A stretch of 64,000 nucleotides of DNA from Janibacter sp. HTCC2649 (GTDB taxonomy: Bacteria > Actinomycetota > Actinomycetes > Actinomycetales > Dermatophilaceae), in contig NZ_CH672413.1 in assembly GCF_000152705.1 (NCBI RefSeq), forward strand, positions 2,918,139 through 2,982,138. The letters run 5' to 3'. The position numbers were made by a program, and so were the translations under genes. Position 1 is the stretch's first letter. Each line of letters begins with the position of its first letter. Of the stretch, positions 1 to 6,972 are shown piece after piece. The notes below the pieces were generated by a model. It had not been told where the DNA came from. It did no database searches and saw only the letters and a list, made by a program, of their open reading frames with translations.

Positions 1-1326
1 AGGCAGGTCGAACGGGTCCGTGCTCGAGGGTGGTGTGCCCCAGGAGAGGACGGCTCGGATGCGACCGACCTTGGGCTCCTTGCAGCTGGTTGCGTGCTTG
101 GCCGTCTGCGCCGGCACGCCGACCCAGTAGTTGAGTCCGTCCGCGGGGAGCTTGGCGTAGTCGTGGACGACGACCTTGGCCGTGTCGAGGTAGGTCCAGT
201 CGCAGGTGTTGTCGTAGTCGACCCAGAACGCGACGTACTCGACCGAGCCCGCGCTGCACGGCGGTCCGGAGAACCCGGACGACTGCTTGATCTGCAGCGT
301 CGAGACGAGCAGGTCACGGTTGTAGTCCAGTCCGAGACAGTTGATCTGCTCGTATGCCGTGTCGCCCTTGTCGTTGTTGAACGCACCGACGATCTCGGTC
401 AGGTCGATCTTGAGGGAGCTCAGCTCGTCCGACTGTGCGAGCAGGAAGGACTGGTCCTGGAAGCCGACCTTCTGGGCCGCCGCGAGCATCGGTGTCGCGA
501 AGCGGTGGGCCGGAACCTTGTCGGCTCGCGCCACCTTTGCCGCGGCGGCGATCGAGAACGGCGCCGGGTCGGGCTCCGGGATCGGCAGGGGCAGGACGGT
601 CTCCCACCAGTCCGGGATCTTCTTGAGGTCGATGTCGAAGTCCTCGATGAAGTCGTGGAAGATCCGGCGGGTCGGCCGCAGCTGGATGTGTCGGTCGAGG
701 GCGTTGCCCCAGATCGGGTTCCAGTTGGGCTGGCCGGCGGGCGGCTGCAGCTGCCAGGACAGGATCGCGCGGACGAGTGGCAGCACCGGACTCGTGCACC
801 GACGCCGCTTCTGGTCGTTGAGCGGGAAGGCGACCGTGTAGATCAGCGGCTTCGTCCTGTCCTTGTGGCAGTCGACGGAATCGGGGACGTCGTGGGCCTT
901 GAACGAGCCCAGCCCGACGTCCTCCCATGTCGCTCCGTCGTCGTAGGACAGGTAGAACCGGACCCACTCCGTGCTGCCCGGGCTGCACAGGTCGCCGCCG
1001 TAACCGTTGGCGCGCTTGACCTGGATGGTGGCTTCGAGGACGTCCGTGTCCGGGTTGAAGCCGACACACGACACCTCCTCGAAGATGGTGTCGTGGACGA
1101 TCTCGAGCTGTGCCGCGAACTTCGTGTCCTTGAGGTTGCCGAAGTGGTTCGGGTTCTGGGCAAGGAGCTGGTGCAGCTCGCTGCGCAGCCGCAAGGCTCG
1201 CTCGACGTTCCTGTCGTCAGGCATGGTGCCCCTCCAGTTCCAGCGGAGGCGGTCGATGCTGACCATCGAGATGGAGTTCCCCCAGCTGTCATCCATGAGG
1301 AGGGCGACGGCTTGCCGGAGATACAT
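1..1326 (-). CDS. Conserved hypothetical protein with an internal duplication (3' end cut by window)
   Basis: An open frame of 442 codons runs off the left edge on the minus strand. I do not recognise the family. It holds two copies of one motif block: an N-terminal copy around residues 72-120 (EEVSCVGF, then GDLCSPGS, then WVRFYLSYD) and a C-terminal copy (EQINCLGL, then GPPCSAGS, then YVAFWVDYD). Each copy has two matching cysteines and ends in an 'R-A-(I/V)-L-S-W' segment. The two halves are joined by a region with KKIPDWWETVLP and a cluster of prolines. The protein looks soluble, with no signal peptide or membrane span. ATG at 1326 is chosen because AGGA lies upstream and DDSWGNSISMV looks like real protein. 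In-frame ATGs at 1296, 1266 and 1224 are alternatives. It diverges from the DUF1345 gene. Confidence 0.75.
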   Translation of the reverse strand, partial: MYLRQAVALLMDDSWGNSISMVSIDRLRWNWRGTMPDDRNVERALRLRSELHQLLAQNPNHFGNLKDTKFAAQLEIVHDTIFEEVSCVGFNPDTDVLEATIQVKRANGYGGDLCSPGSTEWVRFYLSYDDGATWEDVGLGSFKAHDVPDSVDCHKDRTKPLIYTVAFPLNDQKRRRCTSPVLPLVRAILSWQLQPPAGQPNWNPIWGNALDRHIQLRPTRRIFHDFIEDFDIDLKKIPDWWETVLPLPIPEPDPAPFSIAAAAKVARADKVPAHRFATPMLAAAQKVGFQDQSFLLAQSDELSSLKIDLTEIVGAFNNDKGDTAYEQINCLGLDYNRDLLVSTLQIKQSSGFSGPPCSAGSVEYVAFWVDYDNTCDWTYLDTAKVVVHDYAKLPADGLNYWVGVPAQTAKHATSCKEPKVGRIRAVLSWGTPPSSTDPFDLP

Positions 1327-1379
1327 CTCGTCGCGCGTCCTGAGGAGACTGGCCGAGCTCCGCGAGTAGCGTCACCGGC

Positions 1380-2009
1380 GTGGACCGGATCACGTGGCGA
1401 CTCCTCATCGGTGTGCTCGTCGGCATCCCGCTCGGCCTGCTCGTCCCTCTCGGCGGCGGCGATGACCCGCTCATCCGCGTCCTGGCCTGCTACGCCCTCA
1501 GTGGGATCGCCTTCGTGGGGCCGCTCGGCTACACGATCCTCACCGAGGACCCGGCCCACACGCGCTCGCGGATGGAGGGCGGCGACGGCGAGCGCCGGCT
1601 CAGCGACGTCGCCGTCGTGGTCGTCGGACTGGCCAGCCTGCTCGGCGTCGCCCTGCTCCTCGTCGGCAGCGGGTCCAACGGTGACGCCAAGGTGGCCGCG
1701 GCGATCGTCGGGCTCGGCAGTGTTGCCGTCGGGTGGCTCTGCGTGCAGTCGATCTACACGGTGCGCTACGCCCGCATCTACTACGCGACGGACAAGCCGC
1801 CGATCGACTTCAACGACGACGAGGATCCGGGGCTGTCGGACTTCGCCTACTTCTCGATCAACCTCGGCATGACCTACCAGGTCTCGGACACCGATGTCCG
1901 GACGCGCTCACTGCGCAAGGTGATCCTTGCCCACACGATGCTGTCCTACCTCTACGGAACGGTCGTCATCGCGACCACGGTCAACCTCGTCGCCGGCTTC
2001 ACGACCTGA
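1380..2009 (+). CDS. DUF1345 family integral membrane protein
   Basis: This 209-residue protein has about five hydrophobic spans (roughly residues 7-26, 35-52, 76-97, 105-126 and 184-207). The C-terminal block DFAYFSINLGMTYQVSDTDV, followed by LRKVILAHTMLSYLYGTVV, is the DUF1345 signature, and the length is normal for the family. No reaction is known for it. The GTG start at 1380 follows the divergent gene by about 50 bases, so the two probably share a promoter region. The next gene begins 32 bases downstream and has its own -10 element. Confidence 0.85.
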   Translation: MDRITWRLLIGVLVGIPLGLLVPLGGGDDPLIRVLACYALSGIAFVGPLGYTILTEDPAHTRSRMEGGDGERRLSDVAVVVVGLASLLGVALLLVGSGSNGDAKVAAAIVGLGSVAVGWLCVQSIYTVRYARIYYATDKPPIDFNDDEDPGLSDFAYFSINLGMTYQVSDTDVRTRSLRKVILAHTMLSYLYGTVVIATTVNLVAGFTT

Positions 2010-2041
2010 GCGCCCTTGACGCGGCTGGCTACGATCAAGAG

Positions 2042-2581
2042 GTGACCACCACCCTCGTCCTCACCGTCATCGGCGACGACCGCGCCGGACTCGTCAAGGC
2101 CCTCGCCGACGTCATCGAGAGCGGTGGCGGCAACTGGGAGCGCAGCCACCTCAGCGAGCTCGCCGGCAAGTTCGCCGGCATCGTCACCGTGACCGTCCCC
2201 GAAGATCGCGCGGACGCCCTGCGAGACGCCCTCGCCCCCCTCGACGGACTGCTCGCCGTGGCGGTCCACGACACCGCCGCGGCTGGCTCCGACGCCGAGC
2301 CACGGGAGGCACGCCAGGAGTTGCGCATCGACCTCCTCGGCAACGACCGTCCCGGCATCGTCGGTGCAGTCTCCGGCGTCCTCGCGAAGCACGACCTCAG
2401 CGTTGTCGAGCTCCAGAGCTCGACCCGGGACGCACCGATGGCGGGTGGGCGCCTCTTCGAGGCCACGGCCCTCGTCACCGTCCCTGCCGGTGCCGACGTC
2501 GCCGCCCTCCAGGCTGACCTCGAGGAGCTCGCGACCGAGATCATGGTCGACGTCGCCGTCTCGCCGGACCCCGCGAACTGA
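2042..2581 (+). CDS. Double ACT-domain protein, GcvR-like regulator
   Basis: The 179-residue protein consists of two ACT domains. The first begins LVLTVIGDDRAGLVKALADVI and the second LRIDLLGNDRPGIVGAVSGVL, each with the G-x-D-(R)-x-G-(I/L)-V turn typical of small-molecule-binding ACT domains. It has no DNA-binding or catalytic domain. The arrangement matches the GcvR family, which acts on a partner protein in glycine-cleavage regulation in enterobacteria. That role is unproven in actinomycetes. GTG at 2042 is preceded by TACGAT, six bases and no Shine-Dalgarno sequence, so the message is probably leaderless. The frame stays open upstream, but upstream codons overlap the DUF1345 gene. Confidence 0.8.
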   Translation: MTTTLVLTVIGDDRAGLVKALADVIESGGGNWERSHLSELAGKFAGIVTVTVPEDRADALRDALAPLDGLLAVAVHDTAAAGSDAEPREARQELRIDLLGNDRPGIVGAVSGVLAKHDLSVVELQSSTRDAPMAGGRLFEATALVTVPAGADVAALQADLEELATEIMVDVAVSPDPAN

Positions 2582-2780
2582 CCCTCTGCATCAGCCCGGG
2601 CCGAACGCGAGGTGGCCCCCGAATGATCCACTGTGACCACGCGATCTGATCCGGCGGCAGTGGCTCGTCGTGACTGGAGACGGGGCTGAGTCGACGGGTA
2701 TACCTTCCAATCAATGTGCGCGACGCGACGCCACCCCCGACGCCTCTCCGGGCTGCGCACCATGGTGATCTGGAGCGCCC

Positions 2781-3458
2781 ATGAAACTGTTGCACCTGGT
2801 GGCCTCGCCCCGCGGCGAGCAGTCGAACACGATGAAGATCTCGCAGTCGTTCCTCGACGGCCTCACGGCGAGTCATCCTGACGTCGAGGTCGAGACGGTC
2901 GACCTCTACCACCACGACCTGCCGGCTGTCGCCGGCCTCAACATCGAGGCGAAGTACACGCTCATGATGGGTCAGCCCATCAGTCGCGACCACGCCGAGT
3001 CCTGGTCCCACATCGAGCGCGCCATCGCGCAGTTCCTGGCGGCCGACGCCTACCTCGTGACGTCACCGATGTGGAACTTCACCATCCCCTACGTCCTCAA
3101 GTACTACATCGACTGCATCGTCCAGCCGGGCTACGTCTTCCGCTACGACGAGATGGGTCGACCGGTGCCTCTGGTGCACGGCAAGAAGATGCTCTGTGTG
3201 ACCTCACGCGGTGGGGACTACTCACCGGGTTCGCCGTTCCACGCCTATGACTTCCAGGAGCCCTACCTCCGGGCGATCTTCGGGTTCATCGGCATCACCG
3301 ACGTCGACTTCGTCAACGCCCAGCCCATGGACATCACCCCCGACCTGCGGGAGATAGCGACTGTCAAGGCCTCCCAGCAGGCCGCCGCCCTCGCGGCGGA
3401 TCCGGGCTGGGGCGACCTCACCGCCGATCGTCTGGGGCGCGTGCCCGAAAACGCCTGA
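2781..3458 (+). CDS. azoR: FMN-dependent NADH-azoreductase / quinone reductase
   Basis: This is a flavodoxin-fold protein of 225 residues, close to the family norm. It opens with MKLLHLVASPRGEQSNTM, the phosphate-binding loop for FMN. It also has the signature SPMWNFTIPYVLKYYID near residues 94-110 and SRGGDYS near residue 142, as in AzoR/AcpD. The enzyme reduces quinones and azo compounds in two-electron steps with NAD(P)H and is cytoplasmic. It is a single gene. A possible -10 (TATACC) lies about 80 bases upstream, and a strong hairpin terminator follows. The 199 bases before it hold no other gene I can support. Confidence 0.9.
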   Translation: MKLLHLVASPRGEQSNTMKISQSFLDGLTASHPDVEVETVDLYHHDLPAVAGLNIEAKYTLMMGQPISRDHAESWSHIERAIAQFLAADAYLVTSPMWNFTIPYVLKYYIDCIVQPGYVFRYDEMGRPVPLVHGKKMLCVTSRGGDYSPGSPFHAYDFQEPYLRAIFGFIGITDVDFVNAQPMDITPDLREIATVKASQQAAALAADPGWGDLTADRLGRVPENA

Positions 3459-3480
3459 CCGAGAACTGCAGGACCACAGA

Positions 3481-3520
3481 CGAAGGCCCCCCGACCACAA
3501 GGGTCAGGGGGCCTTCGTTT
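3481..3520. terminator. Bidirectional intrinsic terminator
   Basis: A 16-base arm starting CGAAGGCCCCC pairs with a 17-base arm ending GGGGGCCTTCG around an ACAA loop, with one mismatch, and TTT follows. It sits between the convergent azoR and cold-shock genes, so it can serve both. Confidence 0.85.
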
Positions 3521-3550
3521 GAGATCAGATGTCTCGAAGGTGGTGAAGGG

Positions 3551-3754
3551 TCAGATGCCCTTGACCTTCTCAGCCTGCGGGCCCTTGGGGCCCTGCGTGA
3601 CGTCGAACTCGACCTTCTGGCCTTCCTGGAGCTCGCGGTAGCCGCCGCTCTCGATGGCCGAGTAGTGAACGAAGACGTCAGCGCCGCCGCCGTCCTGCTC
3701 GATGAAGCCGAAGCCCTTTTCGCTGTTGAACCACTTCACGGTGCCGGTTGCCAC
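3551..3754 (-). CDS. Cold-shock protein, CspA family
   Basis: The protein is 67 residues when started at GTG 3754. That start gives the canonical N-terminus (V/M)[17 protein letters not shown], with AAGG placed about nine bases upstream. It carries both RNA-binding motifs of the OB fold, KGFGFI (RNP1) and DVFVHY (RNP2), and ends AEKVKGI. Cold-shock proteins bind single-stranded RNA and DNA and melt secondary structure. The gene stands alone with about 270 bases of upstream non-coding DNA, which agrees with the long structured leaders usual for csp genes. Confidence 0.95.
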   Translation of the reverse strand: MATGTVKWFNSEKGFGFIEQDGGGADVFVHYSAIESGGYRELQEGQKVEFDVTQGPKGPQAEKVKGI

Positions 3755-4021
3755 TTGGTGTTGCCTTTTCTGTAGTGCGAGTACTCCCGTGTGGAGCACT
3801 CATGCTGCCGATGCTCACACCCGTAGGACCCACGCGAACCTTCGCGTAACTACTCGGTCGTGTCGGCCACGCGGACGTGGACTGGAAAGGCAACAGTGAT
3901 GACGGTAGCAGTCTTCGTGCCCCGTGGCCTATTGAGCGTGCGGATGCCTGACACGACTTCTCACCGGCCGGACGAGGACCGCCGGCCGGTGACGGTCAGT
4001 AGCCTGCGGCATACATGGCTC
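3755..4021. other. Intergenic region with two inverted repeats between csp and arsR
   Basis: I see no convincing gene here. The csp-proximal part would be the csp leader. It contains a hairpin, ACGCGAA-CC-TTCGCGT (3832-3847). Further on, TCACCGGCCGG (3961-3971) is perfectly repeated in inverse orientation at 3982-3992 around ten bases, a possible terminator or small-RNA stem. A short open frame from ATG 3900 on the plus strand has a passable ribosome site, but its composition is not convincing as protein. Confidence 0.45.
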
Positions 4022-4056
4022 TTGACTTATATAAGTTTGGACGCAACTATTGGCGC
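4022..4056 (+). promoter_or_regulatory. Leaderless promoter with an embedded palindrome for arsR
   Basis: TTGACT (4022-4027), 17 bases, AACTAT (4045-4050), then six bases to ATG 4057. The palindrome ACTTATATAAGT (4025-4036) overlaps the -35 and the spacer and is the likely ArsR operator, giving autorepression. Confidence 0.65.
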
Positions 4057-4422
4057 ATGCACGCGCTCGACGTCCTCGGAGACCCGGTCCGCCGGCGCAT
4101 CCTCGAGCTCCTCGTCGCTGGCGAGGCCAGCGCCGGCACCGTCGGAGCCACGATCGGCGATGAGTTCGGCATCAGTCAGCCGGCAGTGTCGCAACATCTG
4201 AAAGTGTTGCGGGACAACGGTTTTGCGACAGTTCGACCCGAAGGAACAAAGCGCCTGTATGCCGTTGACTCACGTGGGCCGAGCGAGGCTCGTGAGTGGT
4301 TGTCGGCCTTCGAGCGCTTCTGGCTCCCCAGGCTGGCGGCCCTCGACACCGAGCTCGCCCGGGGACGACGCCAGCGCCGTCTCACCAACACGACCCCCAA
4401 GAACACGAAGAAGGAGACCTGA
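4057..4422 (+). CDS. ArsR-family winged-helix transcriptional regulator
   Basis: The 121-residue protein opens MHALDVLGDPVRRRILELL, the usual start of an ArsR repressor. Its recognition-helix segment, SQPAVSQHLKVLRDNGFATV, lies near residues 43-62 and is followed by the wing GTKRLYAVD. No metal-binding cysteine motif is visible, so the effector is not evidently a metal. ATG 4057 is preferred over the in-frame ATG at 4015 because the -35 and -10 lie between them. It runs straight into the SRPBCC gene with a two-base gap, a pairing common in actinomycetes in which the regulator controls the SRPBCC partner. Confidence 0.88.
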   Translation: MHALDVLGDPVRRRILELLVAGEASAGTVGATIGDEFGISQPAVSQHLKVLRDNGFATVRPEGTKRLYAVDSRGPSEAREWLSAFERFWLPRLAALDTELARGRRQRRLTNTTPKNTKKET

Positions 4423-4424
4423 CC

Positions 4425-5084
4425 ATGGTCGATGTCCTGTCCCAGCTCGGAGCCGTCACCCGCGAGCTCCGGATCAATGACGTGGATGGCGAGAGGTTCC
4501 ATGTCCAGTCCTTGGAGCAGTTCTACTTCTCCACGATCGACGACGTGTGGGACGCGGTGACGAGTCCGGAGCGGATCCAGCGCTGGTTCCTGCCCGTCTC
4601 CGGTGACTTCCGTGTGGGTGGGCGCTACCAGTTCGAGGGTCAGGCCGGAGGCGAGGTGCTCGAGTGCGCGCCACCGGTCGGTGCCCAGGCCGAAGCGGCC
4701 AAGGTCTTCGTGACGTGGGAGTTCGGTGGGGGAGTCACCTGGCTGGCGGTTCGCCTCACGGCCGAGGGTGACGGCACCAGGCTCCGGCTCGAGCACGTGG
4801 CCAAGGCGTCGGAGGTGCCGGCCGAGATGTGGGAGGCGTTCGGGCCGGGAGCGACGGGCGTCGGCTGGGACGGCGGACTGCTCGGGCTCTCGCTCCACCT
4901 CGGTGCCGTCGAGGGTTCACTCGCGCCGAGCGAGGCGGAGGCCTGGGCCGCGACCGACGAGGGTCGACAGTTCTATCGCGGTGCCGCTGACGCGTGGGGT
5001 GCGGCGCACGAGGCGTCCGGCGCGGACGCGGCCGTGGCAGCGAAGGCAGCCGACGCGACCTACGGGTTCTACACCGGCACCTGA
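4425..5084 (+). CDS. SRPBCC-fold protein, AHSA1-like
   Basis: This 219-residue protein contains the START/AHSA1 fold: FYFSTIDDVWDAVTSPERIQRWF, then GDFRVGGRYQF, then TWLAVRLTAEGDGTRLRLEHV near residue 110. Family members bind hydrophobic ligands, but the ligand here is unknown. It has about 80 more residues at the C-terminus than a minimal AHSA1 domain. AAGGAG lies ten bases before the ATG. It is co-transcribed with the ArsR gene, and a long inverted repeat follows it. Confidence 0.85.
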   Translation: MVDVLSQLGAVTRELRINDVDGERFHVQSLEQFYFSTIDDVWDAVTSPERIQRWFLPVSGDFRVGGRYQFEGQAGGEVLECAPPVGAQAEAAKVFVTWEFGGGVTWLAVRLTAEGDGTRLRLEHVAKASEVPAEMWEAFGPGATGVGWDGGLLGLSLHLGAVEGSLAPSEAEAWAATDEGRQFYRGAADAWGAAHEASGADAAVAAKAADATYGFYTGT

Positions 5085-5098
5085 CTCCCACCTGAACC

Positions 5099-5171
5099 CG
5101 ACTTCGTGCCCCGCACGGACACGAAACGGAGGCCTGCGGCCGACGACGTGTCCGTGCGGGGCACGAAGTCG
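5099..5171 (+). terminator. 25-bp perfect inverted repeat, probable terminator
   Basis: Positions 5099-5123 (beginning CGACTTCGTGCCCC) are exactly complementary to 5147-5171 around a 23-base loop. No U-tract follows. It lies between the SRPBCC gene and the FGE gene on the same strand, so it most likely isolates the two. Confidence 0.6.
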
Positions 5172-5242
5172 GCGTCGTGAGTGACCAGATCTGGGCAACC
5201 CGCGGCTGGTCGGCGTCGGCGGGGCGGGTCACACTGACTGAC

Positions 5243-6178
5243 GTGACTCGCAGCGCTGTCCTCACCGAGCTCGTCGACCTGCCCGGCGGGCCGCTGCGCA
5301 TGGGCTCGGACGAGCACTATCTCGAGGAGGCCCCGGCGCGTGACATGGTCGTGGCGCCGTTCGCGATGGAGCGGCATCCGGTCACCAACGCGCAGTTCGC
5401 GGCGTTCGTGGCCGACACCGGCTACGTCACCGTCGCCGAGCAGGCGCTGGACCCGGAGGCCTATCCCGGAGCCGACCCCTCCCTGCTCGTCCCCGGTGGT
5501 CTCGTCTTCACCCCCACGCCCGGACCCGTCCCGCTCGACCGTTGGGACCAGTGGTGGCGGTGGGTGCCGGGTGCGTCGTGGCGTCACCCGCGCGGGCCGG
5601 GCAGTGACGTGTCCGATGACGACGACCACCCTGTCGTGATGGTTGCCTACGACGACACGTTGGCGTATGCCGCGTGGGCCGGTCGGCGTCTGCCGACCGA
5701 GCCCGAGTTCGAGTTCGCCGCAGGGGCGTTCGCGTCGACGGAGTTCGCGTGGGGTGACGAGCTGTCACCTGGCGGTGAGCTCATGGCGAACACGTGGCAG
5801 GGGCAGTTCCCCTGGCGCAACACCGGGGCCAACGGCTGGGTCGGCACCTCTCCGGTCGGGAGCTTCCCGGCCAACCAGTGGGGACTCGTCGACCTCATCG
5901 GCAACGTGTGGGAGTGGACGAGCACCTACTACGTCACGAACGCCGAGGATCGCGTCCGGGCCGAGGAGATCGACGAGACCTCGTGCTGTGCGCCCCGGAT
6001 CCGCGACCTGTCGGTCGCCCCCGGCGAGCTGCATCCGCGACGGGTGCTCAAGGGTGGTTCACACCTGTGCGCCCCGGAGTACTGCCGCCGCTACCGACCT
6101 GCCGCACGCTCCGGGCAGTCAGTGGACTCGGCGACGAGTCACGTGGGGTTCCGGTTGGTGGCGGCGGCGAGCAGCTGA
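5243..6178 (+). CDS. Formylglycine-generating enzyme (SUMF1/FGE type)
   Basis: The protein is 311 residues from GTG 5243. It has the FGE-sulfatase fold: LPGGPLRMGSD at the start, HPVTNAQFAAFV, RLPTEPEFEFAA, then GNVWEW and GFRLV. Unlike many SUMF1-domain proteins it keeps the catalytic cysteine pair, C276 and C281, in LCAPEYCRRYRPAAR, matching the C-x4-C of human FGE. It should therefore oxidise the cysteine of a C-x-P-x-R motif in sulfatases to formylglycine in the cytoplasm. No sulfatase is encoded in this window. GTG 5177 is also in frame but sits only six bases after the inverted repeat, so 5243 is preferred. The gene overlaps the convergent GntR gene by 40 bases. Confidence 0.85.
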   Translation: MTRSAVLTELVDLPGGPLRMGSDEHYLEEAPARDMVVAPFAMERHPVTNAQFAAFVADTGYVTVAEQALDPEAYPGADPSLLVPGGLVFTPTPGPVPLDRWDQWWRWVPGASWRHPRGPGSDVSDDDDHPVVMVAYDDTLAYAAWAGRRLPTEPEFEFAAGAFASTEFAWGDELSPGGELMANTWQGQFPWRNTGANGWVGTSPVGSFPANQWGLVDLIGNVWEWTSTYYVTNAEDRVRAEEIDETSCCAPRIRDLSVAPGELHPRRVLKGGSHLCAPEYCRRYRPAARSGQSVDSATSHVGFRLVAAASS

Positions 6179-6846
6179 GTCTCGGCGGCCACGAGGTAGT
6201 CGTCGAGCTCGGCGAGGGCGGCCTCGGTGTCGCCGGCCTCGATGAGGTCGAGCAGGCGGACGTTGCGCGCCAGGAAGGGCTCGTGCAGCGCCTTCCGGTC
6301 GGGCAGGCGAAGGAAGGCGAGGCGCAGCTCGGCGAGCAGCCCCTCGAACATCGAGGACAGGTGGACGCTGTCGCTCGCGCCGACGAGGAGTCGGTGGAAG
6401 TCGATGTCAGCGGTGCCGACACCTTCCCAGTCGCCGGCGTCGGCGGCGGCGGTGCCTCGGGTGACGACGTCGCGCAGGGCGCTCACCTGATCGGGTCCGG
6501 TGATGCCCCGGACACCGATCGGCTCGACGAGTCGTCGCGTCCGATACATCTCGCGTATGCCGTCCGGTCCGACCGTGCGCACGAACACCCCTCTGTGGAG
6601 GGCGTGTTCGACGAGCCGCTCGTGAGCCAGGAGCCGGAACGCCTCACGCACCGTGTTGCGTGAGACCTCGAGGGCGGCGGCGAGGTGTTCCTCGCGCAGC
6701 TGGGCCCCGGGGAGGATTCGGCCCTCGGAGATCTGCCCGCGCAGCACCCCCGCGACGGCCTCGGCCGTGCTGGCGCGCCGGGGGAGCGAGGGCAGGGCCG
6801 CGAGGTCCGCATCGGTGCGGTGGGCGCGGTCTGGGGCGGGCGGCAT
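6139..6846 (-). CDS. GntR/FCD-family transcriptional regulator of the pxp operon
   Basis: The 235-residue protein has an N-terminal winged helix (STAEAVAGVLRGQISEGRILPG, then EVSRNTVREAFRLLAHE near residues 60-77). A C-terminal FCD ligand-binding domain follows, with D-x3-H ligands visible in TADIDFHRLLVGASDS and a later R-N-x-R segment. FCD regulators bind organic acids. It diverges from the transporter gene across a palindrome, so it probably senses 5-oxoproline or a related acid and represses the operon. That effector is inference. The start is ATG 6846. Confidence 0.88.
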   Translation of the reverse strand: MPPAPDRAHRTDADLAALPSLPRRASTAEAVAGVLRGQISEGRILPGAQLREEHLAAALEVSRNTVREAFRLLAHERLVEHALHRGVFVRTVGPDGIREMYRTRRLVEPIGVRGITGPDQVSALRDVVTRGTAAADAGDWEGVGTADIDFHRLLVGASDSVHLSSMFEGLLAELRLAFLRLPDRKALHEPFLARNVRLLDLIEAGDTEAALAELDDYLVAAETQLLAAATNRNPT

Positions 6847-6891
6847 ACGCAGAGCATAGGCACCCCTCGCAAAGTTCGTCCCCCAAACCTC

Positions 6892-6921
6892 TTGTTGAAT
6901 TGCTCAACAATCCGCTACGTT
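6892..6921. promoter_or_regulatory. Palindromic operator and promoter between gntR and the MHS transporter
   Basis: TTGTTGA (6892-6898), five bases, TCAACAA (6904-6910) form a perfect dyad. TTGTTG with TACGTT (6916-6921) at 18-base spacing could be the -35/-10 of the transporter operon, so a bound regulator would block polymerase. Confidence 0.6.
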
Positions 6922-6972
6922 CGACGGAACCCGCCGACACCGCTGTCGGTCCTCGGACGTCAGGAGCACCCC

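Noticed and set aside
94-1872. Long open frame on the plus strand opposite the edge-truncated gene
   Set aside because: Its predicted protein is Arg/Val/Asp-rich with no domain, and it runs antisense to a better frame and through the DUF1345 gene. GC-rich DNA produces such open frames by chance.
4015-4056. ATG 4015 as start of the first ArsR gene
   Set aside because: The promoter -35 and -10 fall between it and ATG 4057, and family members begin at the later residue.
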